The notes below the pieces were generated by a model. It ran no database searches and was not told the DNA's origin. It worked only from the letters and a program-made list of their open reading frames with translations. Shown in pieces: positions 32,800 to 45,215 of a stretch of DNA of 64,000 nucleotides; the first letter of the stretch is position 1; each line of letters opens with the position of its first letter. The position numbers and the translations under genes were made by a program. The stretch lies in the NCBI GenBank assembly GCA_961205875.1, contig OY540821.1, positions 10,850,001-10,914,000 on the forward strand. Reading direction: 5' to 3'. Source of the DNA: Sialis fuliginosa (taxonomy: Eukaryota; Arthropoda; Insecta; Megaloptera; Sialidae).

Positions 32800-33508
32800 A
32801 CTAAGAAACAACAGTTTGTCCGTTTTTTCAGTAGAAAATAAAATAAAATAAATAAATAAGTACCTTTCTATGTTATAAATTATAACATATTTCAACTGGA
32901 TAATATATTATGTGACTATTTATAAAATAGCTCGACCGTTGGAGCTTCGAGAAGTGTAAATCTAGCTTGTAGTGCATTCGTGTCATCGGGTAATTAAGAG
33001 CAGACCCGGACTAAGGAGGAGGGGGTTGTGAACGTTTTACCCATAGGATAGTCCTACAAATAGGTGTAATAAATTCTAACCCCTCGCTCCCTTTCTCCTA
33101 CATTCTTAATTATCTTAAGAGTTATCTGCTAATGCAATTGGATTGCACACCTCTATGAGGGTTTATATGTGTTAAACTATTTATTGTACGATTTCTTCTT
33201 TATGGTTTATAGTTTCGGGGAATGTGGAAATTTTTATGAGGATTAAGATTCGATAGGTTTTTTTTATTATCAGTTAGGTATTTTCTAAGATAAATGCATT
33301 TTCGGAATTTCTTAGTTTTGTTAGTAAATGTAATAAATTAACTTTTTTATAAAGATTTTATAGGAATTTCTTGAAAATTTAAATATTACATTTTTTATAG
33401 GCAATTATATACTATATATCTATGTTGCATGAATTAATCAACTAACTAAGAATTTACAACAAGGAAGTGTTTTAACAGCTACTCAAATGGGCGCGTGTAT
33501 AAATAGGG
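32800..33508. other. AT-rich unannotated DNA
   Basis: A mixed patch at 32995-33100 (cagacccggactaaggagga and neighbours). No supported feature. Confidence 0.5.
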
Positions 33509-33999
33509 TAAGGTGCAGTGGGGTAAAAACAGACCGGTTTTTGCATAGTTGGACTTTGAACCCATATCTGTTATATAAATACTTAATATTTTCAGTGTCA
33601 AATGATTGTGCAGTTATTACTGACAAGTTTAAATTGAATAGGACGCCAATTTTCTTTGTATATTTGCATTATGATAGGAAATTGTAAAAAAATGTCAACT
33701 ACAGTGCACTTGCCCCATTTTCGGGGCAAGTGCATTACCGGTAGTTAAAAACGCTTTGAAGCATTATTTCATATGCTATGGGGCAAGAGCAGAATTGTGA
33801 ATACGCTTAGTTTAAAATGCTTTCTACCGCATTAAGATACGTTGTTTAGTTTTGGAGTAGTGAACTTTTTAAACAAGTTGGTAGTAACTTTTAGTAGTTC
33901 ACTACATATTAACTACTCATTACAATTTCACTCGTATTATAATAAAAAAAACCCGTTAATGCACTTGCCCCGTTTCTGCACTTACCCCACTGCACCTTA
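33509..33999. mobile_element. TIR element with GGGGCAAGTGC hairpin motif
   Basis: Termini taaggtgcagtggggtaa and the exact complement ttaccccactgcacctta, 18 bases. The motif gcacttgcccc occurs repeatedly inside: as a perfect 12-bp hairpin (33705-33716 with 33723-33734, loop attttc) and again near the right end at about 33961. Flanks are compatible with a TWA duplication merged into the terminus, but not decisive. Non-coding. Confidence 0.8.
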
Positions 34000-35534
34000 T
34001 ACGTATTATAGTTTTTAAACAAGTATATAATCCGCGCTCCTAACGGAGGGTTAAAGCATTACACATTTTACGTAAAGTTTCTATTCAAACACTTGAATTT
34101 GAATTGTTGGTTTCTCACCCTTATCGGCTTCCAGCCCCTAATAGATAAATCATCCTTGGAAATATAAAATACTTCACATGTTAAACTTACATATCTCCAG
34201 GATTGTATTTATGATTACTTTTATATACATTTTTATTCTATTTCTTTATTATGGTATGCCCCGTGTACTACAGATATTATTTTTATGTTTTGGTGTCACG
34301 GAAGATATATAATGCTTGTTCGATAAATTTTATAGTAGCATTCTGATAAAAAGTATAATTTATCTGTCAAAGTAATGAAGATGTAAGAAGGATAAACATG
34401 TTTACAAGAAAATGCTATAAAGTTCTTTCGGAAAAACTTACCACATATTATTTACACAATATGTTTTGCAATTTTTTCAACGATTCGTAAACATTTTTTT
34501 TTGCTTAAATATTTTTGAGTTTTATCCCGCCTTGAACACCAAAAACCAAAAGTAACCGGACACTTTTTTTTTGTTCTTTATTACCCCATAAACCTGAAAA
34601 TCGATAATACTTATTAATATTAAACCGATTGTCAAATTTCATAATTTTATCACAATTAATTTTCCAGATATTAAATAAAAACTAATCATCTTGGAGGGGG
34701 GGGGGGGGGGAATTTCCAGACAAATGTTCATATAATGTTTTTACTTAAAATAACATCCTCGATCCACTGTTAATTTTTTTAAATGACCATAAATTTAGTA
34801 GAATTATATTATTATACAAATTATGTTTATCTTCGATTTTGCATCAGAATCATTATTGAAATGTCCACACAGCTACCACTGATATAATACGTAGTACAAA
34901 AATACCTACATACGTAGCAATTTTCACGCGATAACAATAACTACTAATTAAAAGTGAATCTAGCAGGCTAGACATATATGCTAGCTCGTGCGTGCTCGCA
35001 CAAAGCCGTTACTAACTAAAATACGTAACTAATTAATTACAACATTCGTTGCATTTACGAGTGGGGCTTGCGTGGTGACAATCCGTAAGCCCCAACCGCA
35101 AAATCCAAGATTTAAATTCACCCGGAGGTACAAACGGCTACTATATATCTACCCTAAAATGTACAAAGTAGGGATATAAACGTGTGTTTTGTTGTACTTA
35201 CAATGCAATTTATAAGTCATATATTTTTTTAATGTATCAACCAACAAAATTATTATTTTTGAGCTATGAATGCAGTTTCATTCAAAATACATAAATTTTA
35301 CAATATTATATTGAAAATAGGATATTAAAATTTTATTTAAACCTGTAATGCATTTACCTGCCTTAAAGTGGACGGTTTTTTCAGCCATAGAAGTTGTTTC
35401 CCTCTAATTGCTTAACACTGCCTTGAGGAGAATTATTTCGGCTACACGAGATGTCGTTACTGTAGCTTCAGTAAAAATAGTGAAATTAATATACACATAA
35501 ACTATTGGGTCTCAAAAAAATTAATGCATTAGAG
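34000..35534. other. AT-rich unannotated DNA with a G15 tract
   Basis: A G15 homopolymer lies at 34696-34710. A mixed stretch at 34980-35130 (cgtgcgtgctcgcacaaagc) has no assignable feature. Confidence 0.5.
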
Positions 35535-35999
35535 CAGTGGCTCTTAAACTAGGATCCGTGGACCCCAAACTTTTGCGGGGGGTCCGTGAAACATGTTTGG
35601 CTTAAATTAAAGTACTTTTACATTTCTATTTACCAATTACTATCTAAAGATCTTCTTTGTTTTTCTATCAGGAAAGCAGGAGTTATTTTAGTGTGTAGTT
35701 GTAGATTATTTCTGCAGTTGTAAAAGTTAATTTGTGTAGTGCAAAAAATTGAAAAATGTATAAAAAATAAATAAAATAATAAAATGAGTCGAAAAAAAAG
35801 TCATTGCAGTTGTAAAAGAAAAAAATGTAAGAAATGTAGAGCAAAAAAAGTCATTGCAGTTGAAAAGCAAAAATTGTAAGTATAGAACAAAAAAATAAGG
35901 TTGTAAAATTTTCATAAAATAACCCCTGCAGGGAGGGGGTCCCTGAAAAGAAATTGTTCAAAAGGGGGTCCCTAAACAACATATGTTTAAGAACTGCTG
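35535..35999. mobile_element. hAT MITE, exact 8-bp duplication
   Basis: Termini CAGTGGCTCTTAAAC and GTTTAAGAACTGCTG are inverted. The identical 8-mer CATTAGAG flanks both sides (35527-35534 and 36000-36007). Subterminal 'gggggtccgtga' and 'gggggtccctga' are also related. The interior has tandem 'gtcattgcagttg' units (about 35800-35870). Non-coding; the frame at 35727-35915 (-) is low-complexity. A decayed relative is at 12168. Confidence 0.9.
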
Positions 36000-36141
36000 C
36001 ATTAGAGGGTTAAATTATAATTCATAACTATACTATGCATACTTACCTACTGCAAAAAAACTCTACGGTTTGGTTGAAGAGATAATGATTATAAAAAATG
36101 TTTTATAGCAACAAACTATATTAACGATCTACATACATGTG

Positions 36142-36168
36142 TTTCAATAGCAATGCTATCATCGTCAG
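36142..36168 (-). mobile_element. Hammerhead-like core in a Penelope-type fragment
   Basis: On the minus strand: CUGACGA (tcgtcag at 36162-36168), a perfect 5-bp stem ATAGC-AAT-GCTAT (36147-36159), then GAAA (tttc at 36142-36145) followed by the self-complementary acatgt. The layout matches the cores at 21921-21945. The repeat's own ends are not defined; it is probably about 36120-36185. Confidence 0.4.
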
Positions 36169-36185
36169 AGTCTTAAATACAATTA

Positions 36186-36734
36186 TATATCGTGTATTAT
36201 ACAGAATTTGTTCTTAAACTATCTGCAAGTTGTCAAATTAATATGAATTTACTCAGGATTTCAGAGCAGTGGTAATAAATACACAATATAGTAAATGATT
36301 TTAAATCACTGATTTCTACTTGACGCGCATGCGGTAAGGTCATTAATATTAACCATAGCATTGATTACAACTGTCAATAGGCTGTCATTTATATTTAATA
36401 CCCCGCAGATAACACTAGCTTAGCTTTTAGTGTTGTAACATTTACATACATACTTCGTTTATTAATTAAATCAAATCATATTAACGTTCAAAAATAGATA
36501 ACATTATAAATATTATACAGTACTTAACACAAAATAAAAGAAAAACACAAATAACAACCAATTATAAATGGTGTGAATGTAAGTTACACTTACATACACA
36601 AACCCACAAAAACATGAAATGTAATTTTCCCAAAACCTACACACACACACTCAAACACAAACACACAGTCACGCACATATACATAGATATACCTATACTT
36701 AAATATACAGGGTTGTACTAACTTAAAATTTCTT
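36186..36734. other. Unannotated DNA with CA-rich tract and Harbinger-like remnant
   Basis: 36310-36430 ('tgatttctacttgacgcgca', 'ggtcattaatattaaccata') resembles the reverse of the interior of 5910-6151. An irregular CA-rich tract lies at about 36600-36675. No gene. Confidence 0.45.
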
Positions 36735-37172
36735 TCATTACTGAATTATAATCTATAGATACTTAATTGTAAAACAGCTTAATTTGATGATTATCGGCTA
36801 ATTGGTGTCAAAATATTGGACATTTAAATTAATTATTAATGTAATCTATTTATTAATTATTATATTATCATAGCAACTGCTTTATATTGCTTCAATTTTA
36901 TTTAAACTAATTATTTGTGTAATCTATTTATTAATTATTATATTATCATAGCATCTGCTCTATAATACATTGTTTCAAAATTTACGATTCTTTATTTTAT
37001 AACTTTTGGGTCGTAGTACTGATTAAAAAAAAAAAACTATATTTGCGACATTTTGTAATTAAATTGATTTAATAAAAAGGTACTTATTTTATTAGTAAAA
37101 TGAGAGCCCGTCACTCCAAAAAAAAAAAACAGTATACCTTGCTCTTAAAGCGACCAAAACTGGTGCTAGTAT
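36735..37172 (-). mobile_element. GGTACTGG-family TIR element, reverse, with internal duplication
   Basis: Reverse copy with the terminus 'aaaactggtgctagtatttt' and inner blocks 'agtataccttgctctt', 'ttataacttttgggtcgtag' and 'tataatctatagat'. A segment of about 75 bases ('aatctatttattaattatta' plus 'tatcatagca') is present twice in tandem at about 36835-36975. Confidence 0.75.
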
Positions 37173-40108
37173 TTTAGAAAGAGGGAGGGAAAAAATAGGA
37201 CGACACACCTCTGGCCACACACGCACACACACACTAAGCGTTCCATTTATGATCCCACATATTCCCGACTTTCCCTTAAACCAACAGCTGGCACATGTTA
37301 TACGATGGTGAAAAATGATTAACGACTCACGGGTGCTGTACTAACGACGTTTTTCTCTCCTGTCGGAGAACGTGCGTCCTTCTTACAAGGTCTACGACAC
37401 AGGCTTTGTCGTCGTGTAAGGAAAAACTATGTTTATATACGGGTAATGTGGAGCAATTACATTAAAACGATTTACAGATGTATGTGATTTCTTACATCAT
37501 AAATGATTCTATTGTAGACAAATACATCTTTAAATAACTATCAATAAATTCGTTAAATAGTTTTTTATTTTTTTTATTTCGTTAAGCGTATTTGATTTTT
37601 TACTTAAAAAAATTGCAATATGTAAAATTTCCCGACATTTGAAGATTAAACAACACATATTTAAAAATAGAAATATCACTTATTTCTGAGCCTAAAATTA
37701 AACATAGTGAATTCCCCATTATCCCCGGGCCTCGTGAATGTCGCCAGCCTTGATCGCCCCAAGGCAACTCCCTTTCCTTCAAGTAATCCTAGTCAGATGT
37801 GGGGTAGAATCTATTAGATAAATAGAACTTACTGGCTGTATTGACAAAAATACCAATAAAAAAATAAATATATATATATATTATTTATAGTCCACGCAGA
37901 AAAAATGGTCAAAACGGGAAATTTTCCGAAACAGCAATTTTATAGTTGATTCTTATAGATTTTGAGCCACTGAACTCGAAAAAATGGGTGAACATCGTGT
38001 TTTTCCTCGTTTTTTCGATTTATTTCAAAAATTAAATCGACGATGGGTTATATTATGGTAAATATTTTTAACTGATACTCAAACGAATCAATTGAGATCG
38101 GTTAGATAAAATTTAACCAAAGAAATACTCCTTTCAGAGGGTGAAAAAGCAGTAGTTTTTTAAATTTTCGCTCCTAATCAGTAAAAATTGAATAACTCTG
38201 GGGTACATCAACGCACAGACTCGAATATTGGATTATATTCTTCCTAAAGCTCCAAAGAACTGACACCAACCATAATATTGCCAAATATGAATAGCTTTAC
38301 CAATGATATTAGCCAATATTTAAGGGTGAGTCACGAAATATTTAAAAAAATTTGAGTTGCACTTAAAAACCAAGTAAAAAAATCAAGAATCAATATTTCT
38401 TACTAAATTATTTTGGTTCCTTTTTTTAAATATATCTACTTAATGTTAAATGCTTTGTAAGTCCTCAAAAGTCTTAAATTTTGTAAATTAAAGCCATCAA
38501 CTTGAATAATTATTACTCGACATTCATTTTTTAACACAACAAAAATTATTTAGTACTAATTCATGCCAATTATTCATATCAATTTTTTGATGAATTATAA
38601 AACACTGTAGAAACTTATACTTACAACAATATGTATATATTATTTATACATGAATCCATTACCAAGAATATATATTTACATATAATATATGAAAATTTAC
38701 CCCATCTCCCAAACACCCCCAAAAATAAACACTTGGATGTTACATTGCTAACAGCTTATTATATTAATACAATTTTGTCTGGAATGTACGCAGAATGTGT
38801 CTTTCAACCAATTAGCATCTATTAAATAGTGCCACATATATAATGTTTCAACTCAAGAAACATTAGACTCTCGCACTGTCATATCACACTATGTTAATAA
38901 CAATAACAGCTTGGAAAGGTTTATAATTGAAACTAGAAAAACCTATGTATATACATTAATAACCCCTCTATTTACACGGATTCACTTTGAAAAAGTTTTA
39001 TATGTTCACTAATCTACTATTCCCATAGAGATAATATAAAATAGAGTAGGTGTTATAGGTTTAGGTTAGGTTAGATTGGGTCGATAAATTTTTTTGGTAA
39101 GATTTTCTTGAAACATAACATAAATATTCTTCAGTACAAATAATAATGAATTATGTATTTCAGTATTTATTTTTTTATACGTGCCTAAACAACGATTGAA
39201 GGGGTGAAAACCACCCTAATGATTTCAATTTTAAATACTAATAAATAAGTCTACAAATTCATGTTGCCTTGGATACAAATACAATTAAATTTAAATTGTC
39301 CGATTAGTTATTCTAAAAATGAAGTGAGTTTTATTTCTGACAAATTACATTAAAATTTTTTATATACATATTAAAAAAATTATTCACAAACTATATGGAA
39401 ACAATAAATAATCAGTATTCAAGTATGTTGGGAAGTTGGTTGTGTGGCCCTCAAGGGTCGAATCCATGGTTTGTTTTATTAACATTTTCTTTTCATGATG
39501 TAAATTTTATATGAAATTGCGTATAAGGAAATTGATATTCGTGTGTAGTATTGTATATTAATTAATGTAAAAAAATATAAAATTTACATAAAAAAATGTA
39601 TAAAGAAAGGTTTGGGTGAAGGATTTTACTGAATATTTCACTGACATTTACATGTTTTTCTAAAATAAAAGTCGATTTTCGCGTTTGAAGGGTTAAATCA
39701 GGGTTTTCGACTAAATTAAGGAAAGATTCAAAAACCGATTTTCATATAGCCCTATAGGAAAATGTAATATAAACAATCAATAACTATCAGAATAATTATT
39801 TTGACAGTGAATTTTGCGTGATTTTCAATAACCATGTATGTTCACACAGTTTCCCAACACACACAGACGTATTATAATTTTCGAGAACGTTATCTAGATG
39901 GCTGGCACAGCGGCACGCACGACAGTATAATACATTATTCAACATAAGCCACGTGATCTAGTGTTGTCTGTATCATCACCATCAATTATTAAAATCTAAC
40001 CATAGTCTCTTGCGCTGAGAGCTTTTCAGCTGCAATAGCGAAAATCAGATGGTAAGAATTCTGTTCATTTAATGTTAAATCAAATGCTTAAGCAACAAAT
40101 GTGTGTTT
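37173..40108. other. Unannotated DNA, mostly AT-rich
   Basis: No gene or complete element. A CA-rich patch lies at about 37215-37235, a mixed block at 37300-37420, a GC-richer block at 37715-37760, and a (TA)n run at 37868-37883. Short frames at 37600-37782 (-) and 38631-38825 (+) have no recognisable product. 39290-39475 is a dispersed repeat, listed separately. Confidence 0.45.
39290..39475 (+). repeat. Dispersed repeat shared with 56795-56990
   Basis: 'ttagttattctaaaaat', 'atatggaaacaata', 'cagtattcaagtat' and 'ggttgtgtggccctcaaggg' then tcgaatcc occur in the same order at 56820-56990. The end 'gggtcgaatcc' resembles a pol III B box, so a SINE origin is possible but unproven. Confidence 0.6.
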
Positions 40109-40109
40109 A

Positions 40110-40781
40110 CCCGGGAAAAAATTTCAGTTCTGAAGTGATCTCGGTTGATCTTCATTTTGGAACAAATCAGATCTTTGTAAATAATTAAAAACTTTTGTCT
40201 ACCTTAAATAACAAATACACATATACTACCTATATAGAAACCTTGTTTATAATTTAATCAATTAAAAAAAATTGTACAGAAGCGTATTGAAAGATATTTG
40301 AGGCCCGTGTATTAAATTAATAAATAAATTCACAACTCACCCCCTGTCACAGATGAAGGGTTGTAATTGGTCTCATTCGATCCAGCGGGAAAAATACTTC
40401 GGGATACTAGGTGAATTTTTCTGTTTCGCTACTTATGGTATTCATTATAGAAAATCGTAAATATCCTGTGCTAGATAGAGGGTTGTTTTGCCCCCCACAC
40501 CCCTAGTATCCCGAAGTATTTTTCCCGCTGGATCGAATGAGACCAATTACAGTGAGTTGTGAATTTGTTTATTAATTTAATACACGGGCCTCAAATATCA
40601 TTAAATACGTTTCTGTACAATTTTTTTTTAATTGATTAAATTATAAACAAGGTTTCTATATAGGTAGTATATGTGTATTTGTTATTTAAGGTAGACAAAA
40701 GTTTATTTATTTACAAAGATCTGATTTGTTCCAAAATGAAGATCAACCGAGATCACTTCAGATTTGAAATTTTTTCCCGGG
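40110..40781. mobile_element. Foldback element, 672 bp, near-perfect arms
   Basis: Left arm 40110-40411 and right arm about 40502-40781 are inverted copies differing by scattered substitutions and a ~20-base insertion in the left arm (about 40341-40360, 'cctgtcacagatgaaggg'). The loop is about 90 bases. The ends read CCCGGGAAAAA and TTTTTCCCGGG and are flanked by TA on both sides (40108-40109, 40782-40783), consistent with Tc1/mariner-type target choice. High arm identity implies recent origin or arm conversion. Transcription through it would give a ~280-bp hairpin RNA. Confidence 0.85.
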
Positions 40782-42079
40782 TAGTTATAAATCTAAGTCA
40801 GAAAAAACACTGTCATGGGTGTTTCGTGACTTTCTTATACGTAATACTAAAAATAAACAGTTAACGTGTATTTATTTATGTGGTACTGGTTCTTCGCGGA
40901 AACCAAGCTTTATTATTATTGGAGCTAGAAATTCGTTTAAATCGGTTAGGTATCAGTATTTTTCCGGGATAAATAATGGCGGTGACAAAAAAAAAAACAA
41001 TTGAATGTCAAATTTATTAAATGTATTGAAATATAACATTTTTTAAATATGTATATTTATAAAAGAACAATTCATGCTTGGTAGTAAAATTAATTAAACA
41101 AGATATTATTAGAAAGAGTAGATATTAAATGAATAGAAAATAATGGAAAATAGTGTACTATATAAAATTAAAATACATACAATTGATTTTAAGCCATTTG
41201 TTCGCGGATTTCATTGTTGTGAAGTATTATTATAATAATTAACTATATTGAACAATAGTTTTATTTTCTATTATGAACCATTAAAAAAATTATTTCATTT
41301 TTACATAAATTATAAAAAATAACATGTTCTACAATTTTTATCTAAAACATTTTTTATTAATACGCACTGTTTCAAAACTTATTTTAAAAATACAAAAATT
41401 TCTGTTTTTCAAAAGTAGGTAGTTTTTTACCCTTCTATGTACTGTCGTTCTTGAATAACAGCGTCGACAAACAGACAGACACACAGATATTTTGGATATT
41501 ACCATCAAAATCTCGAATTTTTCAAAAATTGGTTAGGTTATAAGCTTATACTATATGTGTTTTATACATATGATTCTATAAGAAAAAAACTGAATACTTA
41601 ATCTAAAAAATACCCTATGAACAATTTTCCATCATAAATACAACTAACTGTCACCACATCCTTATAAGTAATATATAGGATTACAAATGTATGTTGGCAT
41701 ATGTTGATGTACCTTCGTACTCAATTATTTTCTCTCTCTCTAACGCTAATAGCTTGAATTATAGTGAACTGAAAACAAAGAAAATTGAATTAGAAGTGCG
41801 CCGTTTTGTAATTGGATAACAGAACAAGAAAGTTCGGTTGTGTTTTGTTTTAACGTTTATAGTTATTGATAGTAATGATCACATTTGCCTTGAATGAGTA
41901 TATAATAAGTAATTTAATTTCTATCTTGATGTACTTTCAATTATGTTCCTCTTAAACTGATATGATCGTATTATTCTCGATATTTAATATACTCAAGATA
42001 AAATTATCAACTTAAATATATCAGTTATATAATTTTAATACCTTAGTACAGTGTTTGCTAAAGTTAGAATCACCATGTA
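40782..42079. other. AT-rich DNA with two repeat fragments
   Basis: 40825-40870 ('gactttcttatacgtaatac') is a terminus of the TIR family complete at 47322-47664. 41400-41545 carries 'tttctgtttttc', 'acagacagacacacag' and 'tcaaaatctcgaattt', a dispersed repeat also at 50780-51130. The rest is AT-rich. Confidence 0.5.
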
Positions 42080-42466
42080 CAGTCGCCTGCAGAACTCGTC
42101 TGGCACCCTAAAGGCTAGAATCGCTTACAACAGATTCCAAATTTAAAGACAAACATCATCGGTTATCTTTTTCTATCAAGTTTAATATATTTAAATACTA
42201 AAACTCGGAATATCAAATATTTATTGCCATAAAATTTACTTTTACAATTTTCAATATACTACATAATAATTTAATTGCACAAATATATATTAATACTATA
42301 AACGAAGAGTAGTTCTTTATCTAGCAAATGAATTTCAAAATATCTGTCTTTGTTTGGTACATGGAAAAATGATTTAAATATTATAATAATCAAATAGGAG
42401 GAGCCTACTAAGTTTGTGATAAACGAAAATGAATACAAACTGCAAGACCATTAATGCAGGCGACTG
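42080..42466. mobile_element. TA-flanked MITE, CAGTCGCCTGCA family
   Basis: Termini CAGTCGCCTGCA and TGCAGGCGACTG are exact inverted copies over 12 bases, flanked by TA at both ends (42078-42079 and 42467-42468). The 387-bp interior is AT-rich and non-coding. The short terminus and TA target fit a Tc1/mariner-class MITE. Confidence 0.85.
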
Positions 42467-42468
42467 TA

Positions 42469-43520
42469 CCTACCCTTTTTGAAAGTTAAGTGTTTCTATA
42501 ATTATGCAAAAAACCTAGCCTTCTAGGTCAAACAGTTCAGTAGTTAGATTGCTGTGATAGACTGACAGACATAGTGTTTCCTTTTTTCGATTTTGGTAAT
42601 GTTTTGATGTTTTCCTAAAAACGTTCGGTGCTTTAACATGTTCAGGGAGAGAGGTACGTGCGTGTTAAGGGGCGGCCGGCCCCTACGATACCAGTTGATT
42701 CTTTTTAAGTTATTAATTAATTAGAGACATATAGACATGTTTTTTGCTTAATTAGTTGATATTAAATAAGAAAAAAAATATTTTTGTTTATCTAGTGTCA
42801 TTATTGAATCTAGCTTGTTAAAAGCTAATCTTCAATGGGTGCTACAAATACCCCACGATACTTTAAATTTACGGCACCAGTAAAGGGTTAATAACGGAAG
42901 TGGTAGATTACGATTTTATAAAAATAATGTTTATAAATTAATGAATTTATGAGAATATCATTTTGGTCTACTTTATTTGTGAAGTTAGTAGTAAAATAAT
43001 TCATATTTAAAAAGAATACAAAATGAAGAGATTTTTTCAGGGTTGTTGATAAAACAAAATAAAAATAAACTAAAAAAACCATATTTTAATATAAAAATAA
43101 ATATCCAAGAAATACATATATACAAAATGAAGATTTTTTTAATAAATAAACCATTACATTTTTACTGCTCTAATAAATTAAACATAGCCGTCGTTATTCT
43201 AATATTATTAAAATATTCCCGAAACATTCGTACTAAAATATTCCGGCCTAAGGTAATATTTTTGTTATAATATCCCTTTTGACCTTTTATGCATGAACCC
43301 GTTTAATATGTAAATTGGTTTAAAAATTATTTTTTCTCCCCTTCGCACCTATTTCTTACTGTCTTGATTTATACAATATTCCGTTGCATACATATTAAAA
43401 TGAATATAATGCACATCTTAATTAAAGCACGACTGCATCTTTCTAAACATACAAACAAATACATTTGTATTTATTTATAAATTATTATAAATATTGTTAT
43501 AAAACACTGAAAACTATTAT
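42469..43520. other. AT-rich unannotated DNA
   Basis: A small GC-rich hairpin lies at 42668-42684 (aggggc/gcccct). Frames at 42888-43082 (-) and 43043-43270 (+) are low-complexity. Confidence 0.5.
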
Positions 43521-44050
43521 ATATAATAATTAAAATTAACAGTTTTTGAAGCCGGTTTACTTTTCCTATCTTAAAAAGTTTTTTATTGGCTTGGCACCGA
43601 CTTCAAAAACTGTTAAATTTAATTATTATAAGGTACTTGGTATTTTTTTTAAGTCGATTTTATTTTTTTTCTTAAAGTTTTTTATTTTTCATTTTTTAGT
43701 GGCGTAAATTTGATGTCCAAATTTATAGGGGGTCACCTCATATATATTGATTAAATTGAGAACCTTCTTCTTTTTAAAGTCGGTTAAAAATAAGGTATTT
43801 ATCGTAAAAATAAAAAAAATAAAGAATAAGCCTAAATTTTGTAAATAACTAAAAAACAATATATACCATATGAAGCTCCATTCAAAATCCTTAAATGATT
43901 CACATGTGAGAAATTTTAGCATTGCGATCCCTGTACTCGCAATATTATTATTATAATTTAAAAAAAATACTTACAATAAGTATATAATAATTAAATGTAA
44001 CATTTTTTTTAGTCGGTTCCAAGCCATTAAAAATCTTTTTAAGGAATAAA
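43521..44050. repeat. Dispersed repeat remnants, ACCGACTTCAAAAA type, with inverted pair
   Basis: 43521-43630 is an inverted repeat with about 30-base arms ('aattaacagtttttgaagcc' and 'accgacttcaaaaactgtta') around 'ttggcttgg'. Further 'aagtcgg' blocks at 43650, 43780 and 44010 suggest several broken copies. Confidence 0.6.
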
Positions 44051-44576
44051 AAATAAAACCAACTTATCAGTATTTTTATTTATTTTATTTTAAAGACAAA
44101 AAATATATGTGTAAGGTTTGGTTAATCTTTATTAATTTATATGTTGAGAAGCACTGGAATATCAAAGTGCAAAGAGGGTTACATGATATTATTATTACAT
44201 AACATACACATTAGAATTTCAACAAAGTTTTATTAGTTTGAATTTTTGTCGTCTAGACGGTTTTTAACATTTGCTTAACAAAATTTGTTATAGTATCTTT
44301 TTAAATGCCCATGTTTCCATTAAAATGTATAACATTATCTCGTAAATCATACTTTATATTAGTCTCCCAAAATATAAATGCAGGTATCAACTACGAGTTA
44401 TGGTTTTTATAAACTAAAATTTCGTTTTTTATCTTTTAGAGAAAATTTATTAGATGGTTTAAATCATCCTCATTTTTGTTTTATGTTATTTACTTTTGAA
44501 TCTATAATAAAAGAGTTTTTGAATAGTATTTCAGTAGTAGTATTATACATAAATATTTTATGATAGTACTAGTAAC
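44051..44576. other. AT-rich unannotated DNA
   Basis: No supported feature; the frame at 44378-44563 (+) has no recognisable product. Confidence 0.5.
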
Positions 44577-45215
44577 CAGACCGCGGCTTCGCCCGCGTTG
44601 TATTGGTTTTTAATGAACATTTAAATAATTTATAAGATCTCATAAAATGTGTCACAATACACATACCTATATGATTTTCTTTAAACATTAATAGAATTTT
44701 TTTTAAGTTTAACTCACACACACCTCTCTTTTGGAGATTGAATTTCGGAAAATCTTTTCAATGATATTTGGTATCATCATTGCAATAGCTAGTACCAGAT
44801 ATGTAACGATAGACCTTATTCTTGTTATTTAAGGGATTGCACCCCTTTTTGCCATTGGTTAACAATTTTATTTTTATCACGATTTTATTAGAAAATATTA
44901 ATTTGAAATTTTTCTTAATACGAGCCTGATTATTTTTGCGTAATATTTTACTACCAACCTCTTTTATACAAAATTGAATGCTCTACAAAAAAAGATTTAT
45001 AAAATTTTTACATAAAATGCGTCGTTCTTGAGATTTCTTTAAAAATAACTATTTTAGGATGTCACCCCTCCCCCTACACACGATTTTGATGATTTTGGCA
45101 TGGGACCATCTACCAGACAGACAGACACGGAAAAATTGGACAACACATTTTTTTTCTCTTTGAAAAATGATATATAGCTTCCCCTATTCTTTCAAATAAG
45201 ACGATATGAAGTAAA
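44577..45215 (-). repeat. Dispersed repeat, CGCGGCTTCGCCCGCG end
   Basis: Begins ccagaccgcggcttcgcccg, a common moth repeat terminus in reverse. Inner blocks 'gctctacaaaaaaagattta', 'tgcgtcgttcttgagattt', 'gatgtcacccctcc' and 'cacacgattttgatgatttt' are shared with 48690-49020 and, in the opposite direction, 57440-57840. Confidence 0.65.

Noticed and set aside
39440-39465. tRNA T-arm (gggtcgaatcc) as part of a tRNA gene
   Set aside because: The same block recurs at 56970 inside a dispersed repeat and no cloverleaf can be drawn.
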